Below are positions 46,000-58,480 of a DNA stretch of 64,000 nt, piece after piece. The stretch is from Paragonimus skrjabini miyazakii (lineage: Eukaryota > Platyhelminthes > Trematoda > Plagiorchiida > Troglotrematidae). The notes under the pieces are model-generated. The model was not told where the DNA came from. It did not search any database and worked only from the letters and a program-made list of their open reading frames with translations. The DNA lies in the NCBI GenBank assembly GCA_014338405.1, contig JTDE01001107.1, forward strand, positions 103,308-167,307, in the 5' to 3' direction. Every line of letters starts with the position of its first letter. Within the stretch, counting starts at the first letter, position 1. The translations under genes and the position numbers were made by a program.

Positions 46000-48900
46000 C
46001 TATTCATTATCAAACTGTCGTCATAACTAACAAGCTATGATGCTTTGGGCGATGCACGCATGTGCGTCCGCATACGAGGTTGAGTTTAACATTAGCCAGA
46101 ACCATCTTGATAATGTTGCACATGTAAATATTGAATGAAACGCACACCTCTTACAGTTCCATATTCCTGAATTTTGTTTTAAACAATGTTTCTGAAAGCA
46201 TACTCTTTGAGTTTGGTGGATGAATTTATTGTTGGTCAAATTTTGAACCATACGGTTATCGTGTGTTATTTTATAGCGTTTTGCTCTGTATCGTCAACTT
46301 AGATTTTCATTATTTGTTATTTTTTCTCAACTCATTTTAAGTTATTTACCATTGGCATCGACTCGAAAGTCAGTATATGAACCTCACCAAAATGTAGTTA
46401 ACAATCAGAAGGAAACCTGACCGTATACTGAAAAGCAGTTTGCAACCCCTTGCACCAGTTGTCCGAAATGAGGCCAGTACTCAATTGCTCTTCTGTGTGA
46501 AAAATTTTCAACATCAATAATTCCATTATCAGCTGAATGCCACTCGTGTGAGTTGTTCCTTTCACATTCACATAGACCTTTTTGCCGGATACAACACACA
46601 CGAAAGCAGAACACCAGCTTTTGATACTGGGTAGTTCTTTTTCCATAAGGTGTTCAGGCTGGCCACTTGCGACTTAAGCTAAATACCATACGCAATTTTT
46701 TATAGGATCACATTTTAGATTATTTTTTTAATTTTGAGTAGAGAAATAATGTCTGAATGACACTACCGTACAAGTTCGGTCCGACTGTCAGATCACCAAA
46801 CTTGTGCGATCGATATACTGCTCATTACCTACCGACCTCATACAAGGCAGGATCCAGTCAGATAATTGACAACCGTTAAGGCGTAAACGGACCGTTGGCG
46901 AGTAACAAAAAGTCATTTTAGAAGGTTAACTGACGTCTGTGAATTTAAGTTAATGGATATGACCTGGTAGTAGAGTTACCCATTAAAGTTAACAGAACAG
47001 GAAGATTGAGTAGTATTTACAAGCGATTGTGGTCAAACTGTCAGATGTCAACTTTCAACCGTGTCCATATTGAGACCAGTGGCGCCTTGTTCTTCGTCCT
47101 AGTGTACCGCAAACACTTGGACCGGAGTACATCTGGTGGATGGCGTAGAAATGTACTACTCCTGAGCTAAGCTTGGGTCTAGCGATTCAGTTCGAAAACA
47201 GCTAACTGAAACTCAGTTTGAATGCGAGAACCATGATCGATTGAACATTGCTTGGTGTTTAATAGATAAAGAACAAAATCCAGTCAATTGCCAATGATAT
47301 TTGGTGACTGGTTTATTTGGGACATTTCCACAGACAGCCTGGAATAAGAAAAGTGACCGCACTTACTCATCTGAAAACAGTGTTTCTGGGAAAGTAAAGC
47401 AACAGACGTTGATCGAAGTACGTCGCAAACGTCGTTACTTTGAACCGACATTGAGCAAATGAAAATACTTAAAAGGTTCCTGGCAAAGGTGTTTCAACCC
47501 CCAACATCGGCTAAGTTACACAGAGTGTCACACTTAAGTAACTTGTTTTTAGAGTGTCGGTCCTACAAGCAGTGGATACTTTGCTAAGTGCGCTAGCATG
47601 CACACATATGTTTGAGTATGGTGGTGGCACGCAAATCCAACTTAATTTGCAAGTAGTCTCACCTGTTGTTGTGATCAGCAAAGTTTGGTTTTAAAACTGG
47701 GTGAGAAGTCAACTGCTTTAAGAAGGTATGATAAATTAGCTAACTTGCTCAGTCAATAGCGAACAGCCCTACGAGTGTAATACATACAGACAACGTCAAC
47801 CGAGTTGTTACGGTAAGTCAAACGAGAGTGACAAAATAGAGTATCGAACAGGGACTAAAGCTGACGGTGGCTATTGCTAAGGTGGCAGAAACGCTGACAA
47901 TGTCAGTTGGAAGTTCAACGCCGAAAGCTTGGGTAAGCTACGGGTTACGGGGTGATCTGTGCAGAGCTGAGTTTAAACATTTATGGCAACATCCCACTTA
48001 AATTCCTTCGTCGGAGCTACCTGCCATTTAGGTCGGGCTTACAACAAAGATCCAACTTCCCCAAAACATTTGAGAAGGCCATCGGAAGTTAATATGGTTT
48101 CATCAACTGCATCAAGTTCAACTCCTCAGGTTTGAAGAGGAGTTTTTGCTGTGATCAAGACTATGGACGAAACTCTGGAATTCTCTTCCAACTACCATGT
48201 TGGAACTACTCTGCAGTGTCTTAATGACTATAGTCTTTTGAGTAGTGTTCAGGCCGAATCTGGTGGCACCGTGGCACTGGACATAAAAACCGGCCATTTA
48301 GCTTCTGGAATGAAACGAGAAAGTCTTGCATCCTTATCACCAGCAACCACAATGTTGTAATCTACTTCAGATGATCTGAAGGGACACTTTAGTACGCAGC
48401 TTCGTCAGTATTTGAAAACATAAGAACTGCAACCGTTCTTTTTGGGTTGTCTGTAACCTTTGACCGAAGTTCCCAGTCTGGCGGTACGTAAGTGGTTATT
48501 TGCTGGGATCCGGTTGAGAAGGTTAGGTTCAAGTTTCCAGCCGACTGTGGCTCCCACTGAACAAAGCGATGCTTCTTTATCACCACCAGATAGGGAACTT
48601 TTACAATACAAGATATAAGGGTTGACCAGCTGAATTGTGCTAACGAGCTTCACCGCTAGAATCGTAAGTTTTGAGCTTATTTTCACACTGAGTATGAAGT
48701 AATCAACAGCGTACACAAACGTCCAGGATTTAATTTTTGAGTGGCTTCGCTCATCAATATGCCATATGTGAAATACTTTGCCATCAGTTTTATATATCAC
48801 CTCTATAGTCGATGCCCAGTACTCAGTCCTCCCTCTCTCGTCTGACACATTGTTATCGCTTGGTTGAAACTACCTATTCAAATTATAGTCGTAAGAATGG

Positions 48901-49300
48901 TTTTAGCCATTGATTGAGGCTGCTGGAACAGGCTGATTCTGCGACAGAATTTTCCATGCAGTGAATGATCTGGCCTTAGTCACTAATGTGGTAGACGAAC
49001 TCAGACGGCTAACTGGGAATTGCATATTAACCTCACCATCAGACTATCGATTTATGCGTCAGCGCGCTTACACAGTAACCAAGGGATTAGATAAATGTAA
49101 GGTCGATTTGAACTAAGCAAGGTTTGGATGAATTCAGATTTTCAAGTAGAACCAAATCAGCAAAACATGTTGGACGTAGGAAATAAAGCACAACTGAGCG
49201 CGCTTCGATTCCATTAGGTTTACATATCGTTCAAAATTCAACTTCTTAATGGATGAATCAAAAAGTATCGGATCAGGCCAAACCATCACACAAGTACCAT
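46000..49300. other. no gene recognised
   Basis: No retroelement or RNA motif recognised. One 20-codon phase-0 segment at 47752-47811 between TAACTTGCTCAG and GTAAGT is within chance expectation. The 147-codon minus-strand frame at 48405-48848 shows no domain. Confidence 0.45.
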
Positions 49301-49309
49301 TCATATCAA

Positions 49310-49860
49310 ATGAATAACTTATCTATAAAGTGAACAGGTGACAAAAATGACCTACTGACATCCTGTTCAAAATAACTTTCTCTTCCATAGCATAAATTGC
49401 CCCTTCAAATTATCCCACAATTTCTCTGTCGTATCACAAGTAGTTAAGGGGCCGAACTGATTGATCCTTTGGTTGCGTGTACATAGTTTTCCAGAATTCG
49501 GGCAACAAAACATAACCATAGACGAGCCGTCGACGGACGAAATATTTCCTACAGTGTGTTACAAGGGGATGTCAGAGACTGAGCAGGAAGATGCCGTAGT
49601 GAAGCGCAATTAAGATATCCATGCTCGCGTAATGAGGATGGTGGGGAAGACTGCTGCAAGGTGCGAGTAAAACATACCACAGAAGTGTGTTCAAAAGTAG
49701 GGCACCCACTAAAGTTCTTTTCGGACAAACCTCCCAAGAAAAGTGGTGTCCATTGAAGGCGCGACCACCACTATACAGTGCTGGCCGAATTTATAAAAAC
49801 GACATACACGTGACCAGCCGATCAATCAAATCGGCTCACAACTTACTTGTACTAATTTGA
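49310..49860. mobile_element. non-autonomous element with inverted arms, family E
   Basis: The left part (49310-49560) aligns with 56060-56320. The outer part of its right side (about 49740-49860) is an inverted copy of its own left arm: ...GAACTGATTGATCCTTTGG... against a right arm whose complement reads GATTTGATTGATCGGCTGG. Inverted arms of more than 100 bases around a short unique centre suggest a miniature inverted-repeat or foldback element. No transposase is visible. Confidence 0.5.
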
Positions 49861-49999
49861 CGAATTGGTTAAAGGTTGGAAAAGGTTGTAACAAAGCGCC
49901 CGCGGATTTCCGACGCGCATACACGAGGCCATGGGTTGTTGACTGATCAAATTAGCGATGAGTATGCCGGGCTTTTCATTAGTCAGTCAACACTCGTAC

Positions 50000-51960
50000 A
50001 GAATTGGTAACATTCCTTGTGTATCAGGAGACAAAACTTCCACGATGCTCTCATGAACAACAAATTGACTTCTGTTTTACAAACACCTCTAGCAAATTAA
50101 TCAATGAATGAATATAGTACCGTTTTTATTCCCAGCTAAACAGTTTCATATTTGTGACTCCTTGGTTTGGGACATGTGTTCCAGGCTACCAATCTCATAG
50201 ACCTCGATCAAGATAGGGCGCATAAACTTAGTATTTTCTAACTCTATTCTACTACTCTCTGATCGGATGGACACAGTCCATGTATTGGCCACTGGATGCT
50301 GGTCGCAATCACGAGTGTTGGAACTGGGAGTGATGCCAATGTGCAGACGGATGGTGAATTCGAATGTGCCCATCTAACTAACCAGGCATATTCATGCCAT
50401 AAATACTCCCTATAAATGCGCAGACTAAACATGGATGCGGAATGTAACTGTTCACTCGACAAGATTATCCTGAAAGTGCAGTTGAAGTGGCATGGTCAGC
50501 CCACGGTGAATGTGTAAAATGAATCCAACCAATAGATTCCCTGTCATTCGCATACTTTTACGATCATGAAACGAACTAGATCGTGACTGTTCCGTCCAAG
50601 TGACTCAAATCTACATAGCATCACCCAAATCACTATTATTTTCCGGGTCTTTTCGTTACAAATGGTACAATGCTCAGGCCGTCTTTGACCGTGGTTGCAA
50701 AATGTATATGCATGCCCATAGATTGCTAAGCTCATTTAGGCTAAATGCAGAAATCAACGGTTCCCATTCTCCCTTGGGGGGCTAGTAGATACTTCAGTTC
50801 GGTCAATTTCACAAGGGAACTCCTAACTGTCCTTTCTTAATAAACATGGTATTTATGAACGTAATAGTCTTCTTGTTGAAAAATGATAGAATTTTTACAC
50901 AACAATGAATTCTCTGCACATCACATGCTTACTACAGGCTTACCGACATCGATTTCGTTCTATCATCACCACCACTGTACGAAGTTAGAAGTGCACTGAA
51001 ACTCAGATGTGCTATAACATTACTGAACATGGGTTGCGTAGAAGAGTGACTCATGATTTCGACAGTTCCAATTTCCAATAGCTCACAATACCGATAGTTG
51101 GCATCTCAACCATTGAAATTGTCCTCACTCTGTTATCCTAACAATTCAACTTTCGAAAATACGAAAAAATATCAATAGCTCGAACTCGAGGGAGTTCACC
51201 TACCCAGTAATTATCTCTAAAAATGGGAATCAAACACAACAATTAACATCGTGGGCAATACCACGAAGAAAGACCATAACTTATCGATATTCACGACTAC
51301 TGACGGAAGTTAAAATCTTCACCTCTCGATCAATATTCATCGTGTTCAGTTCGAAGCGGGACCTCCTATGCATTCGGTTTAGTTATTCTTTTACTGCCAT
51401 CATTTCTACTATACAGCATTTCCACCAGACTTCGCCCTACCTGCTATATCCTCCCATCCTATGGGTTTGACAACATGTTGTGTACGTGGAATTCTAGGCT
51501 GTACAGAATCACGCGCTGATCACGCTGTCGGAGCAAGCTGTGCCGAGACAATAACGGCGGTAGCATTTAGCAAAATTCCCCGAATTCTTCCAATGTGTGC
51601 TCATGTTGACGAGCCCCAACATAATTCATCCATTGTACTTATGTATGAGCGGGCGCTCACATTGCGTCGAACTGTGGATCAGCCGATGACAAGATAAGAC
51701 GTCAATAATAACACTAGAGTTGGTGTATCACTAACCCTTTGTGCTTCTACCTAAGTGACAGTAAGGTACAATCGGCGGACTGTGTGATGCTGAGCGAAAG
51801 ATAACAGCATGTGAGTAGGCACGGTTCGCAAGCGGTTATCGATAGTGGGTTAGAAAACGGTAGGCTAAATCTAACCAATAAATGCGAGCAAACACTAATA
51901 TAAACCACTAATATTTCTTTGACCAATTACAAAGGTAATAAACAGTTCAGCAGCCTTGGT
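50000..51960. other. no gene recognised
   Basis: Several open frames of 60-78 codons on both strands, none with a recognisable domain or shared with another copy. Confidence 0.4.
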
Positions 51961-52104
51961 GATTGAGAAGAGACAATTGCGAAACAACTTGGACTTTGTT
52001 CGGATTCGAACCAGCAACAGAAACAACATGCTCAGAGGTGACAAATTCTCTGTCAGCTGAGAGATTCGGAGCCACGTCGGAACTACTTACTAGTAATTCA
52101 AATT

Positions 52105-52350
52105 CGATGTTGATTGATGGCATTGGTGAACTCCAGACTGAACTAGCTGAGCAATCCTGTTCGGGAAGTCAACCTCTCAGATCGTTTGGTGTGATTTCAT
52201 ATCATACATCGGGTGAGTGGGTAACTGCATCGAAATGTGAAATTTCTGAGCTTCAGGCAGGGCTTCACAGCTCACTTGTTAGAACACTCGTAGCGTATAG
52301 GCATGCAGTATCTGTTGCTTGCTTAAATCCAGTCGAAGTCCAGATTTTTC
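52105..52350 (+). repeat. tRNA-like dispersed repeat, family A (copy 7)
   Basis: Aligns with the 21.5 kb copy from GTGAACTCCAGACTGAAC through GGTGAGTGGGTAACTGCATC, GAAATTTCTGAGCTTCAGGC, the A-box region CTTCACAGCTCACTTGTTAG and GCATGCAGTATCTGTTGC. The 141-codon frame that overlaps it is not conserved in other copies and is not a gene. Confidence 0.6.
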
Positions 52351-52692
52351 ACAACCAGGTTTCTTCGAGAGAAATGCATGTCAGGTAGGAGTATTTATCA
52401 AGTCACTCGTAATAAAACACATTATAATACAACATGAAACAGGGAGTGCAAAAATGAATTGTGCGTGAATTGTCAACAAGTGGTTGATGGGCCCACCATG
52501 ATCAGCGTTGTAAAGGCGATTCTTCCTGATGACCGTTTAAACAGCGAAGTCAGAAATAGCTTTCGCACAATCGATCATTCGAACACATTTCACTATAGCT
52601 AACAAAGAACATACTACAATCAGCGGTTGCATACCACAACTTTTAATACGAATCGAGAAGCAGAACAAGAAAGTCAATAACCCTTCCCGTAC

Positions 52693-52708
52693 ATATATAT
52701 ATATATAT
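52693..52708. repeat. AT microsatellite
   Basis: Eight AT units 150 bases upstream of the third PLE copy. Confidence 0.75.
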
Positions 52709-52859
52709 GCACACATGAATGCGTATCAGTTACGCAAACGATCTGACACTGACCAACAGGTTTTGTTGCACACTGTGATGTGATTTCCATGTTTTAACTG
52801 CTGCTGCTCCTGAGAACCGAGAATGTCTTCGTTTTTGTTGCGCGCCGTTATTGAATGAC

Positions 52860-53860
52860 TTTCCTCAAGTTTGATCGAATTTCACCTGCCAAGGTGTGTC
52901 GAGCAACTGATGACACTGTTTCTTTGTGAGGTGTCACGTTCCGATTGGATTGAGGGTTTGTGGTATCCATGGGCGTTTTACGGTCACAAACCAGAAAGTT
53001 CGATTCATAGAAAAAAGACATGCACGGGTCAATACACACACCTGTACAGTTTTGTCCCGTTGACGTACCAAAGAAATTTGGCGCCTTGTCTGTTGAACAG
53101 AGCGCAAAAGCTCTGTACATCGGACACTCTCCAGGATGAAGTAAGATACATTCGAAAAACTCCTACTCGAAATGGATACCCTGAGAGATTCATAGACAAA
53201 AATCTGCATTCCGGTAAGAAATTTGAAATCGTCCAGACAGCGAAGAAAAAGCCAGTTTTCATCTGTCCCTCTCATAGAGGTGAGGTTAACGGTGAAATAA
53301 TCAGCCGTAGACCTACAAACGCAGTCGAAAGCGCCTACCCTGCAGAGAGATTTATCACGTCGTTCGACACTTGCCCGGTACTGGTGCCACACCTTAAGGA
53401 TGGCTGCCCTAATTCTCTTCGTCTTTCTGTATCTACTCTCTCACCTGTGGATGTCAACCAGGTTACGTTGGGAGGACCCCAAGGTGGCTACCTGAGAGGA
53501 TCCGTGGACACCTACCGAAATTGCTTCGCAACCGTTCTAGAAAGCCTATTTCCAGTGCGACTGGCTCCCATTTACTTGACACTGTCCATCAAACAAATCC
53601 GAATGAAGCATTCCGATTCATCCACACGGTTCGTCACTCCTGTTACAGAGCTGTCAGAGTGTGATTGTTATCAACGACTGAGGCTATTGCTATCACACTC
53701 CAAAACCCCTGTCTATGTGCCCAAAAACAATTCGTACAAGCCTTCCACCTCCCCTGACCAATCAATCCATATGCACTTGAAAACCGCGCAAGAGTGAACC
53801 AATGGACACTGTTGAACGCGTCTCATGACAGGCATGTGTAACCCTCTAACACACTCACCA
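52860..53860 (+). pseudogene. Penelope-like element, third copy, 5' truncated
   Basis: A 308-codon frame (52871-53797) begins in the end of RT: SSIHRKKTCTGQYTHLYSFV, then the linker RTPTRNGYPERFIDKN-like block and KKPVFICPSHRGEVN. Around 53430 the true protein moves to another frame, where it reads LTCGCQPGYVGRTPRWLPER and GSHLLDTVHQTNP, the GIY-YIG core, and then TEAIAITLQNPCLCAQKQFV. So the C-terminal half of the long frame is an out-of-frame shadow. RT catalytic motifs are missing. The element ends near an AT microsatellite at 53863. Confidence 0.85.
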
Positions 53861-53862
53861 AC

Positions 53863-53892
53863 GTATACATATATATATATATACATACATAT
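53863..53892. repeat. AT/ACAT microsatellite at PLE 3' side
   Basis: Simple repeat directly after the PLE 3' end homology, before the family C repeat. Confidence 0.75.
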
Positions 53893-53899
53893 GCATAAA

Positions 53900-54085
53900 T
53901 GTATTATTTATCTGTTCGTATTGCACCAGTCAACGTTCAGTTTGTGACTTTGTATGTGTCCATACGATCAGCCAATACTGATGTACATCCATAAATTTGG
54001 CTTCTTGTCCCATGAATATGAATTGCTTACTGCAACTAGTACGAGGTCTTCTCCAATCCGAGTACGATTTCTAGGGACACTCGAA
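53900..54085 (+). repeat. dispersed repeat family C, plus copy
   Basis: Inverted partner of 59225-59470, more than 90% identical by eye, from TATTTATCTGTTCGTATTGC to CGAGTACGATTTCTAG. The minus copy has about 22 extra bases (GAGTGACTATGATTTC...) after CAGCCAAT. The block ACTAGTACGAGGTCTTCTCC is also present in family F. Confidence 0.8.
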
Positions 54086-54853
54086 GTCCCAAATTCGATT
54101 AAGCCATAAGAAGGATCTCATCAATGAGGTTTAGTTTCAGTTACTGATTCTGATACAACGTGAGTGCGGGTAATAATTTAACTTGTGAAATATGGATAGC
54201 GATCTTTCCAATGCCGGTTATATGAAACAGTTCGTATTCGCCCGAACTTCAGCTGACACTTAGTCAGGAGAAAAACTGCACAGTTCCAACGACAAACATT
54301 TCTTGCTCTATATGGTATATTAAAACTGGTGTATTTTGTTTCCCGGAATGTGTTTGCATCCAACGCCATACTAAATTGGAATCGAAACCAGTTGAACATT
54401 TTTAATCGTTTAATTAGAGATCGTTACTAACCGAGTAGATCCCAGATGTTTCACAGTTAACCAAAACCCAGTGAGGTTCAGGATCACACCGGAGTGTTAC
54501 ATTAAATGCTGTTTAATTTACTTCACTATTGTTAGGCGTTCTAAAACCATATTAGTAAGTCAACAATATGCCATGGTTGCGCAATCAGTGTACCGTAAAA
54601 CCTGACTAATTTGTTCCGATTAAGCAGCCGTTTGTGGTCCGACTACCTGATGCTCCTTACACAAACAGGTGAGATTTCCTCCTGTTTCTTCCTTCTCATG
54701 GAACACAGTGACTAGTTGTCTGATTAGGCCGCTTTCACTCTACATAAAATAAACGTTTCAATGATGAATTATAATTTGAGTACGTTCGCACACAGATCAG
54801 GTTTGTGGTAGAACACCTTATGTAAAGAATTGAAAATCCCCGAGAAAATCATT

Positions 54854-55038
54854 GAGAACAATTTTGGTTTCAGCGAACAGAACTGTTTTTGATAAATTCT
54901 CATCTTACACTGGTACAATTATATATCAAATCAAGAAACTGTAAGGAAAATTATTGACCAAAAATAGTACGAGTGTAAAGCGATTGGGTAGAACACAAAC
55001 ACGACTTCGCTGTGGTTATGATCACAAGGCAGGTAGGT
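54854..55038 (-). repeat. inverted copy of the PLE 3' end (left arm)
   Basis: The reverse complement of this 185-base block matches 55777-55960 at about 92%, including GTGATCATAACCACAGCG and TGTTCTACCCAATCGCTTTA. It abuts the truncated PLE body, giving a head that is an inverted piece of the element's own 3' UTR. Confidence 0.85.
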
Positions 55039-55776
55039 ACGTTGCTTGACAGATAGAGCAAAAAGAATCTGTACGGAAGTTACGATAGAATTGGAGTTAA
55101 GCATGCTAAAGGATATCCTTTCTGGCAACGCTTATCCTGAGAAATTTATTATCAGAAAGGTGCAAGAGAGTAGACACAGCTGATAAGATAAAGATCTATG
55201 CTACTTTGCCGTTCAAATGGGACGCGGCAGCCGAGCTGATAACGTGCCAACTAACTGACGCGATCGGCAGTACCTATTATGCTGCATGTCCTATCGTAAC
55301 GTTGCACTCAAAACGGACGGTACCACTTAACCTGAAAGATAATATGCCTAACAATGCTGCTTCATTTTTGATCTATTCATTTGCCTGTTCCTGTGGTTCA
55401 GCATATATTGGTCGCACCACCAGGCGTTTATCAGAAAGAATTCGTTAACACTGCTCGGCGTGGCTTCGCTCCGGAACAACAAAGAACATTAACTCATCCA
55501 TTCTGGCCCACCTAGTTGACTGTGACAGACACACAGACACAGATAAGGCGTTTCGCACCGTCTAAACTGCCCAGGCCGCCGCGTCACGAAAGAGCAAGTG
55601 GCGCATCCTGTCTATAGCCGAGGCGGTCGCAATCCGATTACGTCAGCCGGATTTGTGTGTTCAAAAACAGTTCGTTCACACCCTGGGATTACCGTGGCCA
55701 AACACCTGCAGTCAACTCACGCGACAATTTGATCCCGTCTCCCCCAACTCACCCTAATTAACACTGACTTCCTAAA
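55039..55776 (+). pseudogene. Penelope-like element, fourth copy (linker and endonuclease)
   Basis: Reading, with two frame changes and two stops: LTDRAKRICTEVTIELELSM and SGNAYPEKFI (linker), IYATLPFKWDAAAELI, then an intact-looking GIY-YIG start SFACSCGSAYIGRTTRRLSE, a stop, SSILAHLVDCDRHTDTDKAF, and the tail ILSIAEAVAIRLRQPDLCVQ with FVHTLGLPWP. RT is absent. It is flanked by 185-base inverted copies of the 3' UTR. The tail resembles the 13 kb copy, but the linker differs. Confidence 0.85.
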
Positions 55777-55960
55777 ACCTACCTGCATTGTGATCATAAC
55801 CACAGCGTAGTCGTGTTTGTGTTCTACCCAATCGCTTTACCCTCGTACTATTTTTGATCAATAATTTTCCTTACAGTTTCTTGATTTGATATATAATTGT
55901 ACCGGCCTAATATGAGAATTTGTCGAAAACAGTTCTGTTCGCTGAAACCAAAATTGTTTT
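55777..55960 (+). repeat. PLE 3' UTR (right arm of inverted pair)
   Basis: The 3' non-coding end of the fourth PLE copy, in the expected orientation after its coding tail. Together with the left arm it makes a long inverted repeat around a 740-base centre. Confidence 0.8.
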
Positions 55961-56059
55961 CATGTAATGAAGCAGAAAGGAGGCAACAGTCAAAGAGAAA
56001 TGCTGACCTAAATGAATAGGACAGAAGCATGAATGCATCATGTACCTCAAATGATCAAT

Positions 56060-56335
56060 CTATCTATAAGATGAGCAGATAATAAAAATAACCCATTGAC
56101 ACCTTCCTGTTTGTCAAACTAACTTCCTTTCCCACAACTTAACATGTGCCTTCAAATTTATCAACATTTCCTCTGCCGTAACACAGGTGAATAATGAGCC
56201 GAATTGATTGATTGGTTGATCGCGTGCAAATCGTTATTCATAATTCGGTCAACAGAATGTAGTCATAGTCGCGCCGTCGATGGACGAAACTGTTCTCGTA
56301 ATATGTGTCAGAGGAGAACTTCAGAAAAGGATGAG
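56060..56335. repeat. family E repeat, second locus, left arm
   Basis: Aligns with 49310-49580 in the same orientation (TGACACCTTCCTGTTTGTCA, GCCGTCGATGGACGAAAC blocks). Its inner 130 bases are also an inverted match, about 80-90%, to 58738-58870. Confidence 0.65.
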
Positions 56336-56564
56336 AAATATTATATAGCTTAGAAGACAAACTAAATTCTAAATCTTGTGTTCAATTTTTCAATCCCATA
56401 TACACCAGGAGGTAATCGAGTTAAGTATTGTGCACGCGTGATGAGGTTGAAATAAAACAGCCGATAGATGTAACTTCCGGATCATTTTATCAAATATTAC
56501 ATATATTGTCTAACTACTTGATAAACATTCCACTGCACTAGATGCAATCGTAGCTTCCGCGTTC

Positions 56565-56735
56565 AGGTAGACTTTCCAACCAGCCTCTTTCAACGAGAAA
56601 CACCAGATAAGTGTTTCGCTCTTGTTAGAGTTCGTCAATAATACATATCCTCGCCAGAGCCGGGACTACAATTTCGACCACGCTTTTATGAGGTAACCGC
56701 GCTGAACACTTAACTATTGTAACATGCAAGGCATC
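56565..56735 (-). repeat. tRNA-like dispersed repeat, family B (copy 3)
   Basis: Shares TTAGAGTTCGTCAATAATAC, GAGCCGGGACTACAATTTCG and CCACGCTTTTATGAGGTAAC with the copies at 22.0 and 38.6 kb. A similar tRNA-like block (GCTGGATTCGACCATACG) occurs again near 56970. Confidence 0.5.
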
Positions 56736-57079
56736 CGTTTTTAGTCTGATTGTCCGTTATTTTGTCTGACCAATTTTGGGACACCGGGGATAGCGTTCTT
56801 CCGACGTAGGGGTTCAAGCAACAGTCCTGTAAAAGGAAACAACTCAAACAAGTATATGCCAAAGACCTAGTTATGCATGCACACGACTTACACAGACGAA
56901 AACTAAAACGGCGTCAACGACACAACAGCACGCATTGTCACACAATTCAACCTGTGCGCGCCTGCTGGATTCGACCATACGTTACACTGTTGACTTAACG
57001 CTAGGCACGACAGAATTACCATATCTGAACGCTCAACTACTTTAGTTTGTGGGTAGTGGTCAGCTCCCCCGCTTGCCCC

Positions 57080-58480
57080 GACTCAGTTACTCTCTGTTAT
57101 CTGCAGTCGGTAATTCCACCATTAAGACTACCTAGACAAGTCAAAATCTCTAATCTCATTATAACTGCTAGATTACTGATGAGTAACACGATTGTCTCAT
57201 GCAGGTGCGACAGAAGTTCTCATCCCGGCTGTGACAAGCATACGCATTACTGACGAGCTCTAACAACAGCGAAGCTGTAGTGTAGTGCTTCTTGTCGAAA
57301 GACATTGCCTGGTAGTCTACCTGTATGCCAAGGCTGCAATTAGGCGTGAGTGACGACCAACTTGATACTAACCAGATATTCGAATAGTCATCAGCAATCA
57401 ATTACCTGTGGTTGACGTTTTTACATCCTGGTGAAATGAGTGGATTATCAACCTAAAGTGAACGTTAGAATCATGGTTTTTTCTGTTGGAGGTTCTGGAG
57501 AGTAGGTGACTCGCTGTATGCTCTGACGCGTGCACAATCAGCGTGTTCATCTTTACTACAATGCCCTCACACACTATGCACAACCGAAACAACATGAAAC
57601 AAACGTCGACCAGAGTTAATTCTGAATAACAACTGTGAGGATTTCTTGACTAGTCTGTGAACTGTAAACTGTAACTTTGGATCCAAAGTTTTGTTGGTAT
57701 TGCAATACCATCATTGAGCACGGTTGAAATGGGCTATTTTCAATACAGTAGTTTAACACAACAATTCACTCCAATCCGAAATATCAAGCCAAAATCTATT
57801 AACTCTCAAAACGACTCTGCCATACTTTAAATCGCAAATTTGTAGTAATCCTCTTAATCATTGTTTGCTGGTCAATAACCAGAACAAAACTCATCAATAT
57901 TCAATCGATTGACCATGAGATCTGCAAGTGCCTGTTGAGAAACGTTGGGGGATTAAATAGTTTGTCTTTTGTCCATTATGAATTGTACCAAATGTATGTG
58001 GGAAGTGTCCGTTTGACAGTATCAGTTATATCTAACTTCCCACAGATACGTCACACGTACAGTTGTTTTTCGTCCACATACAGCTCATAATATACCGGAG
58101 ACCTCACTGGTTACTGAGGATGTGAAATACATATTCGATTAGTTTCATATCCGTACACTCTGGTTCAAAGAACAATCTAGCAACGAACAAATCCAACTTC
58201 CCTTAATATCACGATTAGACCTCAAGTGTTGTTGTTAAACATTTCGCATCTCGTCAAGTTCCTCGCTCTGCATTAGACCACGCAGACTATAGGTTAAGAC
58301 ATAAAGTATGCTGATGATAGTAACCAGTGTCAAACTCTGACTGCTTTATCACTGATGTACATCTTTAAATCCGTGTTCATGTACTAAGAATAACGGCTGT
58401 TTATTGTGACTAGTACGAAGTCTTCTCCATATTACCTGGGCAACAAATTTGATTTCAAATACGACTCCTAGTGTTACTGG
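57080..58480. repeat. family F repeat, copy 2 (no PLE insertion)
   Basis: The full 1.4 kb unit with no gap and no PLE. The left 293 bases are about 98% identical to copy 1; the middle and right are less similar. The empty insertion site is ATAAAGTATG at 58301-58310, followed by CTGATGATAG as in the right flank of the filled site. No conserved long reading frame is seen. It lies between the two inverted family E arms, so it may be cargo of a larger inverted-repeat element. Confidence 0.85.

Noticed and set aside
51963..52388. 141-codon plus-strand open frame as a gene
   Set aside because: It overlaps family A copy 7, and the frame is not kept in the other six copies.
53430..53797. C-terminal 120 codons of the 308-codon frame as a novel protein domain
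   Set aside because: The neighbouring frame encodes the GIY-YIG core and tail of the PLE over exactly this stretch, so the long frame is an out-of-frame shadow after a frameshift.
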